Shown one piece after another: positions 1 to 10,000 of a stretch of 48,511 nucleotides of DNA. The stretch covers positions 53,262-101,772 of the forward strand of contig JBNGIS010033967.1 of assembly GCA_049999725.1 (NCBI GenBank), in the 5' to 3' direction. Below the pieces are notes generated by a model. It was not told where the DNA came from, made no database searches, and was given only the letters and a program-made list of their open reading frames with translations. Position numbers and translations under genes: made by a program. The number at the start of each line of letters is the position of its first letter. The first letter of the stretch is position 1. The stretch comes from Haplomitrium mnioides. Lineage: Eukaryota > Marchantiophyta > Haplomitriopsida > Calobryales.

Positions 1-742
1 TCCTGCTTTAGATTTTGAAATGGGACCCCTCCTCTGGCTGGCGATCACTTCCCTCTTCTCATCCTCCCGCCATGATTCATGTTTCCCTTCTAGGAATCAT
101 GCGTCTTGCTCTTAACTATCTATTTGAGAGTAATCCGTCGTTCTTGAAAGACCTTCACACTTGCTAATGGTCATTGGTTCATAATTGCTTCCGATTTACT
201 GAATTCTGCCTCAGTGCTTCAAATCACTGGTTGACAGCAAGCAAGACAGCGAACAAATCACTGGTTGACAACAAGCAAGACAGCGAACAAGAGAGCAGGT
301 TGGATCGATCAACAGAAGATCGATTCGGCATATGAATTTGCGCAAGAGGGCCAATTCAATTTTGCAAGAAGAGCAATCGCACAGGGGAACCAATCTCGCC
401 AGGATTACGCCAAGTAGATCGCAGGCGGAGGTGAACACAAAATCATAGAAGAGGAGAAAATTGGTGAGAGGTGATCATCAAATGCATTAGGGAGGAGATA
501 ATTCAACGATGAAGGCAAGTCGATGGAGAATTCGCTCAGCTAGAAAGAATGAGGGCAGAATCTGAGTAGCAGGAGGATCGCAGAAGGAGGATTTTGATCA
601 AAGAAGATTTTGCCAGGAGGATTTCGGCAAGGAGATCGCGATCAGGGAGATTTCACGAGGAGAGAAATTTTCCATGGGAAGAAACATTTGAGCGGGGAGA
701 AGAATCACTTGGCAGAGGGATTGATTGCCGTAGAGTGAGGGA
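1..742. other. Unassigned repeat-like DNA, possibly a diverged LTR on the plus strand
   Basis: No convincing gene. Positions about 290-720 are rich in purine phrases such as GCAGGAGGATCGCAG and CAAGGAGATCGCGATCAGGG. They resemble the reverse complement of the GATTCTTCGCAGG-type phrases that fill the long LTRs at 8900-9900 and 18400-19350. This suggests, weakly, an old LTR of the same type in the opposite orientation. I could not find its ends, and the likeness is by eye. Confidence 0.25.
220..287. repeat. Two-copy 34-bp tandem duplication
   Basis: The unit beginning CAAATCACTGGTTGACA occurs at 220-253 and again, directly adjacent, at 254-287. The copies differ at one base (GACAGCAAG versus GACAACAAG). 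This looks like a recent local slippage duplication. No function is apparent. Confidence 0.9.
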
Positions 743-1267
743 GTGTCACAGAGAATTCGAGCAAGGGTGATGGGTCAACTGAATTTAGGGGCGGGAAAAT
801 TGACCAGGAAAATTTCGCGTATAGAGCTGAACAAGTGGAAGCGAAGGTTTGATGTGTGGCCTATTAAAATGATACTATCACAATTTGATGTCTATATTCT
901 CAGCAATCCAGCTGATCGGACAAGCCTTTCTCTGGTGAAACCTCCACGCGAAATGGCAATGTCCCCAAGAGCGACAGGTGGAGAAAGAAAATCAGTACCG
1001 CACAAATGCTCTCAACTCTGGGTGCAAAGATTCCTAGCTACACCGGAAGCTCTTGCACTAGAAGCGCTACAGCTTAGAAATATGCTCAACACTTTGTTCT
1101 TGAGAGAATTTAATTTTGGCCTTCCACCGAGAGATCAGGATCATGGTAGCAAGTCAGAGCATGGCACTAGATCGCAAGGCAGGGTCATTGTTCAATCTTG
1201 GCATAATGCGTATGAGGAAAGTCAGGATAATTGGTGGATTAAGAAGCAATCTCTAGAGAGTAAGTAG
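743..1267 (+). CDS. Hypothetical 174-residue reading frame, not recognised
   Basis: This is the longest open frame in the first 3.5 kb. The predicted product is basic (many K and R), with no signal peptide, membrane segment or motif that I recognise. There is no clear splice context, and the frame sits in DNA that looks repeat-derived. It could be a fragment of a transposon protein or a chance frame. I list it because it is long for this AT-rich background, not because I can support a function. Confidence 0.15.
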   Translation: MSQRIRARVMGQLNLGAGKLTRKISRIELNKWKRRFDVWPIKMILSQFDVYILSNPADRTSLSLVKPPREMAMSPRATGGERKSVPHKCSQLWVQRFLATPEALALEALQLRNMLNTLFLREFNFGLPPRDQDHGSKSEHGTRSQGRVIVQSWHNAYEESQDNWWIKKQSLESK

Positions 1268-3540
1268 CAGAATTAGTCGAAAAAATATCGAGAAGTGGAT
1301 GCTTGAGAGAGAGGTGGACTAGTGCAGCATTGTTGTGGTGATACCACACTTGTGCAGTGGAATGGCAAGGAGACAATCATCGCAGGGTTCCCAATTCTTG
1401 GTGCATTCCATGAAGGAAGTGAGGAGAGTTTTAGCTCTGGTAGAGACCGCGAAGCATGATTATGAAAGCATGAGTTCCAAGGGACTAATCACCATGCTTA
1501 CCCCCGATTTTGTTCGCGTAAGTGCAGCCCAAGTGACGTATAGAAAACCAGTGCCACTGTGAAGCTGCGAGATGACACAACCATTTTGTACTCCTTTTCC
1601 AACTTTTTTACTTTCTTCATCATACACTCTTCCCCGCTGCCTCCAACCCAACCACCATTGCCAAATCCTAAGGCAACACTTTGGGGTATTTGGGTTCTTG
1701 CCGTAGAACCAAGAAGTGTGAGGTTGACGATGATCTCCTCCTATGCATATACTCGATGTCAAGCACCCATTGAAGCTCCAGCGAGATTAAATTGAAGATA
1801 GTAGAAAGGCATGGTGGACGACAGTTCTCTTGAAAAGAGTTCTACAATCCTGTGTCGTGCTCCAAGCTAAACCAAATGAAGAAAAATTGATAAGGGAAGG
1901 CGTGTTGCAAAGACGGGCAAAGAGGAAGGCAAGGAGGGCTCAACAACAAGGACACTATAGTTCTTACAACGAAGGGAACAAGCAAAAAGCAGGACAAATG
2001 AAAAATTTGACTAAGTAAGAGACAAATGAAACAAAGAGCTAACTAAGAAGAAAGGGACAAAAACTCAAATCTACTTTATGAAGGCTCAAATTTCAAGAGC
2101 CTCTAAACTTTGAGGAGTAAACCGGGTAGGGCCAAATACTTGGGAGAGCTTTTAAATGGGGCCTAACCCAAAGTTAGCAAGTCGAAATGGTGAGCGGGGA
2201 GATTTTGGGCCAAAAATTGAGGAGCCTTCACGCATGACTTTGATTTTAGTTAGTTATAGCTAAAGTAGGAGTAAGTTAGTGGGGAGTCAAAGGCTTAAAG
2301 GGTATACGCGAGAGCTCTGTGGGGGATATAGGCTGATCAAGGGCTCATTTGTTGGGGATTCACTTGAGGGGCACAATAGGAGAGCATCAGGGGTGCGAGA
2401 TAGAGGAGGGGAACATCGAGAAAGAGGACCACCAAGGGAGCACGACGGGAGTGTTGTGGGGCTGGGCGTGAGGGGCTAAAGAGTTGGGTGGACTGTGGAG
2501 TCATGTAGGGCACACATAGGTGGACATATGTTTTGGAGGTGCTACCAAAGCCAAGCAAGACATTTTCCAGGAACTCGAGGGTGAAGTCAATTTCTTCAAG
2601 TCACTACGGGTGGGAGGGACCAGTGGTTGTAGTTTTTTTCTCTTGCTCTGTGTCAACTATCTGAGCTGCTAGAAGCTACTCCATAACACAAGAGTAAGTT
2701 GTAGACTAATTTCACAGTGAATCTAGTGGCCTTGGAGGGTGTCTTGCGTTAATTTCTTCTAGGGAAGCAGCAATTTGGAGTTCTGGCTAGACAGAGTGTG
2801 CTTGGGTGATTCTGTCGAGGAATTTGACGGGTATGTGGGAAGTGAAGTGAGGGCCAACAGTTGGGAGGGTTGTCTTCAAGAGGTGGAAGTTAAATAAAAG
2901 CTCTTTCGAGCTTGAGGAAGTAAATTCAAGGCTTCTAGCGATGGAAGTTGAAAAACTACCTGAATACGGGTGTGTGTGTGGGAGTTTGTTGTGGGTGTGC
3001 TAGTGGTTGAGTAGACTACTATGGGTATTTGTGACCAGCTGACCTGGTTGTGATGTTTGTAAATTTTGTGATATAGTAATTGAGTGCATTGAGGCTTTGG
3101 AAGAGCGAACGCTGGCTGTGGGTGTGTGAGTGTGTGTGCAATACATTATGGTTGTAAGTAGTCCGCTCTAACCACAAAATCCATTCTAAGGTAGGCTGTA
3201 ATTATTTTAGAAGAGTGGGGTAGACATCCCAAGGCGTGGTAGAGGTATTCTAAAGTGCATAAAGAGGGGTTAGGCTTAATTCGGTGCAAAGCCCCTCCTA
3301 TAAAAGGTCCCAAAACAGGAAATCAGCCTTAAGTTGATGCAAATTGGTAGAAAATGAGGTAAGAGATTGACCTTAGGGATGACAAAAACAAGCTGGAAAT
3401 GACCTCTATTTAAAAGGTTGAATATTAGCATCAAAGATTTGTGGAGAGTGAAATGGTGTCATCCCAAAAATTGAAAAGAAAATTGGTGTTGGAACCTTGG
3501 AGATCAAGCCCAAGTCAACACTTGAAAAGACAACAACTTC
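1268..3540. other. Long stretch without a recognisable gene
   Basis: Only short frames without recognisable domains are present. 1590-1680 is pyrimidine-rich, 1820-2060 is purine-rich, and 2960-3150 is rich in GTGTGTG runs. I found no terminal repeats, primer-binding site, polypurine tract or splice-bounded exon. The right part (about 3420-3560) may belong to the 5' region of the methyltransferase-like gene that follows, but copy B, the only copy with exon 1, ends at the window edge, so there is nothing to compare. Confidence 0.4.
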
Positions 3541-3574
3541 TGAAGACAACTGGTTCTAGCTGGCATTCAGAAGT

Positions 3575-3937
3575 GGTGAGCTCTGAGATCTACAACAGAG
3601 CAAATTTTCGATGTGGGAGAAGAATATCGTCAAGGGCTAGAAGCCGAAGGCCAAGGTATCTCTTAGAATGGAGGATATGAAGTGGACACCTTGGAGGTCC
3701 CTTGAGGGTCTTTCTAACGAAGTTAAAGTTTCAGTTTTGAAGCGGGTAGAAGCCAGAGAGCTTTCAATGGACGAAATGTCTCGAGAGGTATAGAGACATA
3801 AAGGTTTGGCAGTAATGGTAAAAAAAATTTGTTTAGAGGTTTACTGCAACACTTGGGAGGAAGCAAGGGAGGAGTACCCTCTCCACACTGAGGAGTCCAA
3901 GATGGCTGCTTTCTATTCAAGCTTCGAGAAGCTTTTG
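3575..3937 (+). pseudogene. Methyltransferase-like transposon gene, copy A, exon 1 (broken)
   Basis: This exon matches the minus-strand sequence at 48511-48257 over about 260 bp at both DNA and protein level, including E-E-Y-P-L-H-T-E-E-S-K near its end. The shared reading frame is what identifies it as coding. It contains a stop near 3670, a one-base insertion near 3705 and a further stop near 3800, so this copy is dead. It ends at 3937 just before a consensus donor, GTAAGT (3938-3943). The exon encodes an acidic, probably helical N-terminal region that I do not recognise. The true start codon is not identifiable. Assignment to the methyltransferase gene rests on its order before exon 2 in both copies A and B. 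Confidence 0.6.
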
Positions 3938-4502
3938 GTAAGTTCTTTTCACACCACATTCATTTCTTTGGAGTTGCAGTGAATTTACTTTAAGTTGTCT
4001 TTGGTTTTGATAAAATAGGTTTTGAGTCTTTTCGTGCAAGGACTGTGAAGTTCATGCGCGCATGGACTTGGTAGTGTTTGTGCAATCAGACTTTACAGTC
4101 CATGCACAAGGGCTACGCAATGCTTCCCTTGTTTGACCTTAGAGTTCAAACGCGCTTGCTTAGAAGGTCCATGCGCTCGGAGGGTTAGAACTCCAAGCAG
4201 CATGTACTTAGAAGTTAATACGTGCATGGACTTCGCAGTCCCTACGTGCAAGGACTGCAAAGTCCCTGCACGCAGGGACTGCAAAATCTTTGCGCACTTG
4301 GACTATAAAGTCCATGCGCGCATGGACGAGCAAGGACTTTGAAGTCCAAGCTTTCCTCAACATCAAAGTCCCAACGCGCCTCAACTTTGAAGTCCTTAGG
4401 GATCTTGACTTCATTGTCCATGCGAGCATGGAATTCAGTGTCCCTCTCTTGCATTTAATTTTTTTGTCTCCTCATACTATTTTATGTTTTTGCTGTGTGT
4501 AG
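3938..4502 (+). other. Intron 1 of copy A, filled by a dyad array
   Basis: The donor is GTAAGT at 3938 and the acceptor is TGTGTAG ending at 4502, after a T-rich stretch. Copy B has the same arrangement: its acceptor TTGTGCAAG lies at the same place relative to exon 2. Most of the intron is the tandem dyad array described separately. The reading phase across the junction is not perfect in this decayed copy, so the exact boundary could be off by a few bases. Confidence 0.55.
4040..4440. repeat. 24-bp dyad tandem array, intron of copy A
   Basis: About 15 units, mostly exactly 24 bp. For example 4215-4238, 4239-4262, 4263-4286, 4287-4310 and 4311-4334 run without a gap, and 4345-4440 holds four more. 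Each unit is a 16-nt dyad followed by 8 nt ending in AAG or similar. The dyad varies in matching pairs, for example TCCATGCGCGCATGGA against TCCCTGCACGCAGGGA. The short frames seen here on both strands are by-products of the stop-poor 24-nt unit. Confidence 0.9.
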
Positions 4503-5058
4503 GAGACAAAATGTTCAAACATCAACTGGTGAAAAAATTAACAACAATTGCAAAAGGCTAAAAACGATCAAGGGTCGAAGAAGCCCCATAAAATCAGAAC
4601 CAGGCTCCCACTTTCGTTTCATATCCTCCAGCTTTCCTTCTTCATTGCCAAAAAGCTAGAGAGTGGAAATCAAGGTAACGAAGCGGTGCTACATCTCTTA
4701 CAACTGAAGGAGTTGTGAAAGATGAGGATGAGAACTTATTGTCTTATGTTGATGGTCTCAACGTGGCATTTTACCAAGTCTATGGGGAGGCCAACGCTTG
4801 ACAATTGAAGGGCTTTGTGAAACCTAGGTGTTTCACTTTGGCTATTGCAGATATTCCTTACAGTTACAACCTTAAGAAATGTAAGCATAATGACTCTAAA
4901 CCATTTTCCAAAGATGGCATTTTTAACATGGTTTCATCTTTCGCGGCAATCACAACGTTTGATTTTTGGTCTTTTGTAATTATACATTTGTTGCAACAAT
5001 TTGGTATCGTCGAAGATGCCCTTTCCAAAGCTTTTTGTACAGTCGACCACGACATTTG
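4503..5058 (+). pseudogene. Methyltransferase-like transposon gene, copy A, exon 2 (motif IV-like D-I-P-Y)
   Basis: This exon is homologous to copy B at 47664-47110 and copy C at 7018-6713. The clean part begins near 4730. It contains L-A-I-A-D-I-P-Y-S-Y-N at about 4838-4870, with D-I-P-Y at 4850-4861. This has the shape of catalytic motif IV (D/N/S-P-P-Y/F/W) of amino DNA methyltransferases, where it binds the flipped base. It is followed by a hydrophobic strand, F-W-S-F-V-I-I-H, as in those enzymes. Stops occur near 4560, 4590 and 4800. The exon ends before a GTAAGT donor (5059-5064). Motif IV lying before motif I in the next exon is the beta-class order. The family call is an inference from motifs. 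The second Pro of P-P-Y is Ile-Pro here in copies A and B, so it may be a family trait rather than decay. Confidence 0.65.
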
Positions 5059-5145
5059 GTAAGTTGTTCTATATTTTTTTAGTTTTTAGGTTCTATTTTT
5101 TCCTTTTCTTGCACTTTGTTTACAATGTTTGAATTGTTTGTTTTT

Positions 5146-5760
5146 CTTTTTACATGGACAAAAACAACATTCATCATTCTAGTGGTTCTAGAATCGCCCA
5201 CACCCACGAATATTGGACTATGGGCTACTAGACGAAAGAAGGAAAGAGGAGCATGCGGCTTTTTAATTTGCAGCCTACTCTTACGACTGGTCTACCTCGG
5301 CAAATAATGTGTAGTGTTTTAAGTTATCTTGCGGTTTCGACGAAACTTAAACATCCAAAAGCTGATGTTTCTGTCAATGTTTATCAAAAGCCCCAGGCTC
5401 TTTACAATTTTTTCATTGACCATTTGTCAACAGAGCAAGATTGGATCTTAGATCTTTGCTTTGAATCTCGCACATGCCTTGTTTGTGCTTTAAAGATAAT
5501 GTGAAACTACATCGCAGTGGGATATGATAGACGTCAGTCTATCTACATTCCTCAGAGTGTTTTGACGATGGTTTCCTTGCCATCTGATGTGACAGAGTCA
5601 CATATAGTCTATGCATACCACAAGGAACCTGTTCCTCCTAGTACTGTAGGTGCTATTGGTGATTCTATTGCCATATTTGGGACAAGAAAGTCTCAACAAG
5701 ACTCTCTAGCAGCTGTAGGTGCTTAGCATTTGGATTTAGATGAGACAATTCCTCCCGAAG
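5146..5760 (+). pseudogene. Methyltransferase-like transposon gene, copy A, exon 3 (motif X and SAM-binding motif I)
   Basis: This part carries the strongest methyltransferase signature. Y-Q-K-P-Q-A-L at 5382-5402 resembles the conserved (Q/N)-K-P segment before motif I. D-W-I-L-D-L-C-F-E-S-R-T-C (about 5442-5480) matches the V-L-D-P-F-x-G-S-G-T-T SAM-binding loop, with the two glycines replaced by E and R. N-Y-I-A-V-G-Y-D-R-R-Q (about 5509-5541) matches the R-x-I-G-I-E-x-D segment. Together these are the C-terminal half of a beta-class N6-adenine/N4-cytosine methyltransferase. Lost glycines plus stops at about 5502 and 5724 make this copy inactive. The start is uncertain; acceptors near 5182 or 5189 are possible. 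No equivalent of exon 3 was found in copies B or C within the window. Confidence 0.65.
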
Positions 5761-5889
5761 AGGATAGAGCCTGAGCATCTGTTTGAACAAATTGTTTTAT
5801 TAATAAAGTTTTTTTTACAAAGTTTTATTTGCCAAAGTTTCAACTTGTTGCACTCCCAATCCACTTCAAGTCTTTTCATCACGATTAAA

Positions 5890-6362
5890 TTTTGTGCGCC
5901 TAAGAATGGTTTGGAGTCAATTGCTAGCACAAGAATCGTTTGGAGTCCTTATGCACATCGCTTGAAGTTCTTGCAGACATGAGCTTTAGCAATCTCTGAC
6001 CGCCTAGGCTTTAGGGTTATTTTTTAGAGTCTATGTGCACATAAGCTTTAGAGTTCTCATTCGGAGTCTATGCGCACATAAGCTTTAATGTTCTTGTTCA
6101 GGTTCCCTACACGCCTAGGCTTTACAGTTCTCTATCAATGTCTATTTGTGCATAGGCTTTAGGGTTCTTGTTTGGAGTCTACACGTGCCTAGCCTTATTG
6201 TCCTCGTTCAAAGTCTATGCACACATAGGCTTTAGGATTCTCATTCAGAGTCTATGCATGTAGAGGCTTAAGGGTTATAGTTTGGAGTCTCTGCTTGCTT
6301 AGGATTTAACAACTACAACACTCATAGTCTAGTTCAAAGTCCCTACGCAGGTAAACATCTAT
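5890..6362. repeat. 37-bp dyad tandem array downstream of copy A
   Basis: About ten units of roughly 37 bp, each with a core like AGTCTATGCGCACATAGGCTTTAG and a linker like GGTTCTTGTTTGG. The core is a dyad of the same type as in the 24-bp arrays, with a longer spacer. Units containing TCTATGTGCACATAAG, TCTATGCGCACATAAG and TCTATGCACACATAGG occur between about 6025 and 6240. The same 37-bp unit, in reverse, lies at the same place after copy B (46970-47150). Confidence 0.85.
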
Positions 6363-6384
6363 GTTTGCATATAATTTTTTCCAA

Positions 6385-6706
6385 AAAAAGATATATGTTT
6401 TTTTTTTTTAATTTTGATGAATTTAGTGTATTCACAATAGTGTGAGGTTTTAATAAAATATTTCAATAACTAAAATGCTTTTTATTGCGGGTGTTTATGA
6501 TAAATAAATCTTTAAAATATAATATCAATGTAAAATACGTAATTTGTATTTCTAAAAAACAATTTTCTTTGCGAAAAAAAGATCACAAACATTAAATTGA
6601 TGTTTTTCAATACCAAATCACAAAAAATAATATTTGCAACTACCAAGTGAAAGAGGAACTCATTAGCGGTTCCTGGTTCAAAGTAGCAGTTGTTAAGTAT
6701 AATTTT
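6385..6706 (+). repeat. AT-rich end segment R1 with terminal motif (copy A side)
   Basis: About 320 bp of AT-rich non-coding DNA that is the reverse complement, with divergence, of 46945-46644. Recognisable matches include the ATTCACAATAGTGT region near 6432 and the end GGTTCAAAGTAGC near 6680. In both places it lies directly after the 37-bp array of the methyltransferase-like gene and stops abruptly at GGTTCAAAGTAGC plus a few bases. I infer that it is the 3' end of the DNA transposon. Nothing suggests that it is coding. Confidence 0.7.
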
Positions 6707-6712
6707 GGGGTT

Positions 6713-7018
6713 TCACTAACCCTTTAAGTTGCCTAACATTTGACTCCTCATGGACTTGGCAAAAAACCACATTGAGTATATCTCCATAAGATTGTAGATC
6801 AACTTCATCTACATCAAGTACATACTTGAACTAGAGCTGGCAACTTCATTATGTAGCCTAACTTTCCACTCCTTTGACTTTTGGCATTAGAGAAAAAAAA
6901 AGAAAAGATATGAGACCAAGGTTGGAACTTAATCTTGGTCATCAAAGGCTTCTTCCACAATTTGAGTCTTCTTTCTACTCTTGGAAAACATTGTCATCTT
7001 TTTTGCTAGTTGACGTTT
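6713..7018 (-). pseudogene. Methyltransferase-like transposon gene, copy C, exon 2 fragment
   Basis: Read on the minus strand, this matches exon 2 of copies A and B. The first codons resemble the TTTAAACGACAGCTAGC region of copy B, and farther on R-Q-L-K-G-L-V-K-P is readable at about 6713-6740. It has several stops and an internal stretch that aligns poorly. It ends at the junction with segment R1 of copy A, just before the place where the D-I-P-Y motif would be. Its 5' side is cut by element D1, and the intron continues at 19949. Confidence 0.6.
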
Positions 7019-7023
7019 AAAAG
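7019..7023. repeat. Target-site duplication AAAAG, left copy (D1)
   Basis: AAAAG immediately precedes the TGTCGTAGCA end of the left LTR. The same five bases follow the other LTR at 19949-19953. Five bases is the usual duplication size for Ty3/gypsy insertion. Confidence 0.93.
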
Positions 7024-10000
7024 TGTCGTAGCATAGCAGTGGGAACTCCAGCCCCAAAAAGCGCAACCAGAGATCGAACCACGCAAGATCTACATAGAAA
7101 TCTGCTCTTAAATCATTTTTACTGACTTTCCAGATTCTTTAAAGAGTTCTGAAACTGCACTCTATCAGTTCAGAGATGGACCGCTCTCCTTCTCTAGGTT
7201 TGACAACCCTCTCTCCACAAAACCACACATAAGCACTTCTAACTGCTCAACACAATAGAACAACAGCCAAGAATCACACAAATTGCATGACTGACATCTC
7301 TAGGATAAGAAAACTGATGCACATGCTGATTTTAAACTTGAGTTGTATCAAAGATGTTCCCAAGCAACTAGTTACCCAACTTTCTTGAAACTCTCAAACC
7401 AACACTCCAGTGCCTACCCTCATTACACCACTTCACTTCCCTTAAACTAGATAATCATGCCACTCCAACCCAATATACCCTAGAGCTTGATGTTGAGAAC
7501 TCAGCTATGGAACGACCCTCCTGATCTCACATCCAGATGTTGTTCCTCCAACCACCCACTACTTTGTTTGTTTGTGAAATGCCCACCTATTCCATAGGCA
7601 CATACAATCCTGAGCAATACTTGCTCTACTACAACCCACCAACCAGCATCCACTAATTAGAGAATCACAGAAGGTTTTCTATTTAACACATTAACACACA
7701 CACAGAACATAATGGAATAGAACTCAAAGCAGACTTGACTTGCTACTAAATCTCCCACAAATTACAACCTGGAACTCAGAACCTAGACCCACCAGCAAAA
7801 TACACTCAAGTACCCCCAACATGCACTTCTCTAATGCAATCTGTCTGATTTCTTCAATTGAAAACCTACAAAACATTCACTCACAAAATCTAACTTCAAT
7901 TCCTTGTTCCTTCATCATACTGCTCCTTCTGAATCTGCAATTTCCAAGAGCAAGGGACCTCACATACAAGAATCTCATGAATTTTACTTAAAGCACCAAT
8001 GTACAATGAGACAATCTGCAAAACAAGAGCTCACCATCAGGCTTGTACCCCTTGTCCTACTCAACTGACAAGTAACTGTCATAACAGTTCAAAAACTAAC
8101 TTACTTCCCTCCTAAGCTAACTCTTTCTCACTAATTTTCCAATAAAAACTATCAACTCACAATTTGTTCTTAAGCTAAATAACTAGCCTTCACTAATTTA
8201 CACTAACTTTTCTCGCAATAAGAACTAATTACTAATAATTGTTCTTATGCTAATTTTCAAACTTTCACTAACTCTTCATTTCCTAATTTTCAATTTGTGA
8301 ACTTTTTAGATTCCACCGAGCATATGTTTCAACCTTTCAAACTTTCAGTTCGACTTCCACAATCAACACCGAAACCGCAATAAGTCGTCGCTTTGCCCTT
8401 CAAACTTTGCTTCATAGTTGTTCTTCCACAACAATCCTCACTCAACGCAAAATGTTCACAAGTCATCTTTTCACCAACCACCGCTTTGTTTAATCACTGT
8501 TTCACTTCCCAATCCATAGCTTACGATACGTCGAACACCTCAGAACGGATCCCTTTTAACTGGGGATTCCACTTTGTAGCTCCACTCAGAACCCTTTTAA
8601 CTGAGCTCCCTACCACGGATAACCACTCGTACATCTTACGGATCCCACGGATCCCCACTTCGGACTCACTTTGGATCCCCCTTAACTGGGGCCCTACATC
8701 GTATGACTCAGTTTCGATTCGTCTTTTGGATCCCTCGGACTTTCCTTCCTTCGTTTTCAAATCATTCCGTTCCTTTTAAAAAAATTAATACCACCTCATT
8801 CAAACGATCTTCACATAGCAAAATTTTGTTGCTAAGCACTTCTCTTGCTAGTCTGATTGATTTCTGCTCAATTTCCTTCCTGCCCATAAAATTTTCGCAT
8901 TAGGCTTTCACACAAAGGATTCATTGCAGCTTCCAATCGTTGCACAGAGCGGGTTGATTCTTCCTTTAGTTTGATTCCTCGTAGGGATCTTCATCCTTTC
9001 GTCAGATTTTGCAGTCAGCTGGTTCCTCACGTAGCCTCACAGGTCAATGCTCATTTAGGTCAATTCTTCACAGAGAATTTGCTTCATATCCAATCAATTG
9101 TCACAGTAGGTATCTTTTGATTCCAAAGGGGCTTCTCTCTCTTCTCATCTGGGTGGCCCACAGCAGAGCCTCGTCTTCAGATTTTGCACAGTTTCCTCTT
9201 CCATACCAGGGCTTCACGCACAACATACTCCTTTGTAAGTCATTCATTGCCGCTAAGCGATTCTTCACATTTCACAGGAGGCTTTACAAATCGTTCATCA
9301 CATCAGGGAATTCTTTTCAGGTCAATTGTTCATAAGGGATCATCGCAGCGTTGTTTTCTTCACAAGAACCACCAGCGCAGGGCCTATTTTCACCTTGATT
9401 TATTTGTCGTATGGGAGAGAAAACTCATCACAAGGACATTCTTTTATCACAGTCACGTTTGATTTCTTTGTAGGAGATCGTCATTCCGCATACTGGCCTT
9501 CAGATTGCGTAGAGGCCTCTATTCTTCTCAGGTTGTCTTGTGCGTCGCCTCTTCCTTCGCATTTCGCAGGGGATCGTTGATCGCAGGGTGTTTATCCTTA
9601 TTTTGAAACACCCCTTGTAGCATTTCCTTCACACCCAATTACTCGCAGGGCGATTCGCACATCAATTGCTTGCAAGAAATCTGCTCACAAGTGATTCTTT
9701 ATAACCGATTCTTCGTAGGAATTCCTTTTTGCATATCGTAAGTGGAATCATCCTCCAGCTTAATTTCTCACAAATCTATGGCTCACAGCATCGTTCTGAG
9801 ACCCTTGATTGCAGCAAGGGGATTCATCACTCAGACCTTCTGAATCCTTCTCCGCAAGGCAATTCAATTTCTTCGCTGATTGATTCTTTACATAGACTTT
9901 CTTCACCACATATTCCTCGTTAGTAGCACAGTTGCTACAGGTTGATCGTTCTTCACGTATTGCCTCTTCCTTCTGGGTGATTGTAGCAGAGCCTCGCCAC

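Noticed and set aside
743-1267. Conserved host gene
   Set aside because: No domain, homologous copy or splice context is visible. Listed only as a low-confidence frame.
2960-3150. GT microsatellite or telomere-like repeat
   Set aside because: GTGTGTG runs are short and interrupted and do not form TTTAGGG-type units. Only compositional bias.
4093-4502. Several overlapping 60-73-residue frames on both strands
   Set aside because: All are by-products of the stop-poor dyad array in the intron of copy A.
3575-5760. Bacterial restriction-modification genes by recent transfer or contamination
   Set aside because: The gene has GT-AG introns, three related copies in the window and nested plant retroelements, and no restriction enzyme partner. 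It is a resident eukaryotic transposon gene.
8393-9580. Open frames of 80-128 residues inside the D1 LTRs
   Set aside because: They lie in long LTRs, differ between the two LTR copies by stops and shifts, and have no recognisable domain.
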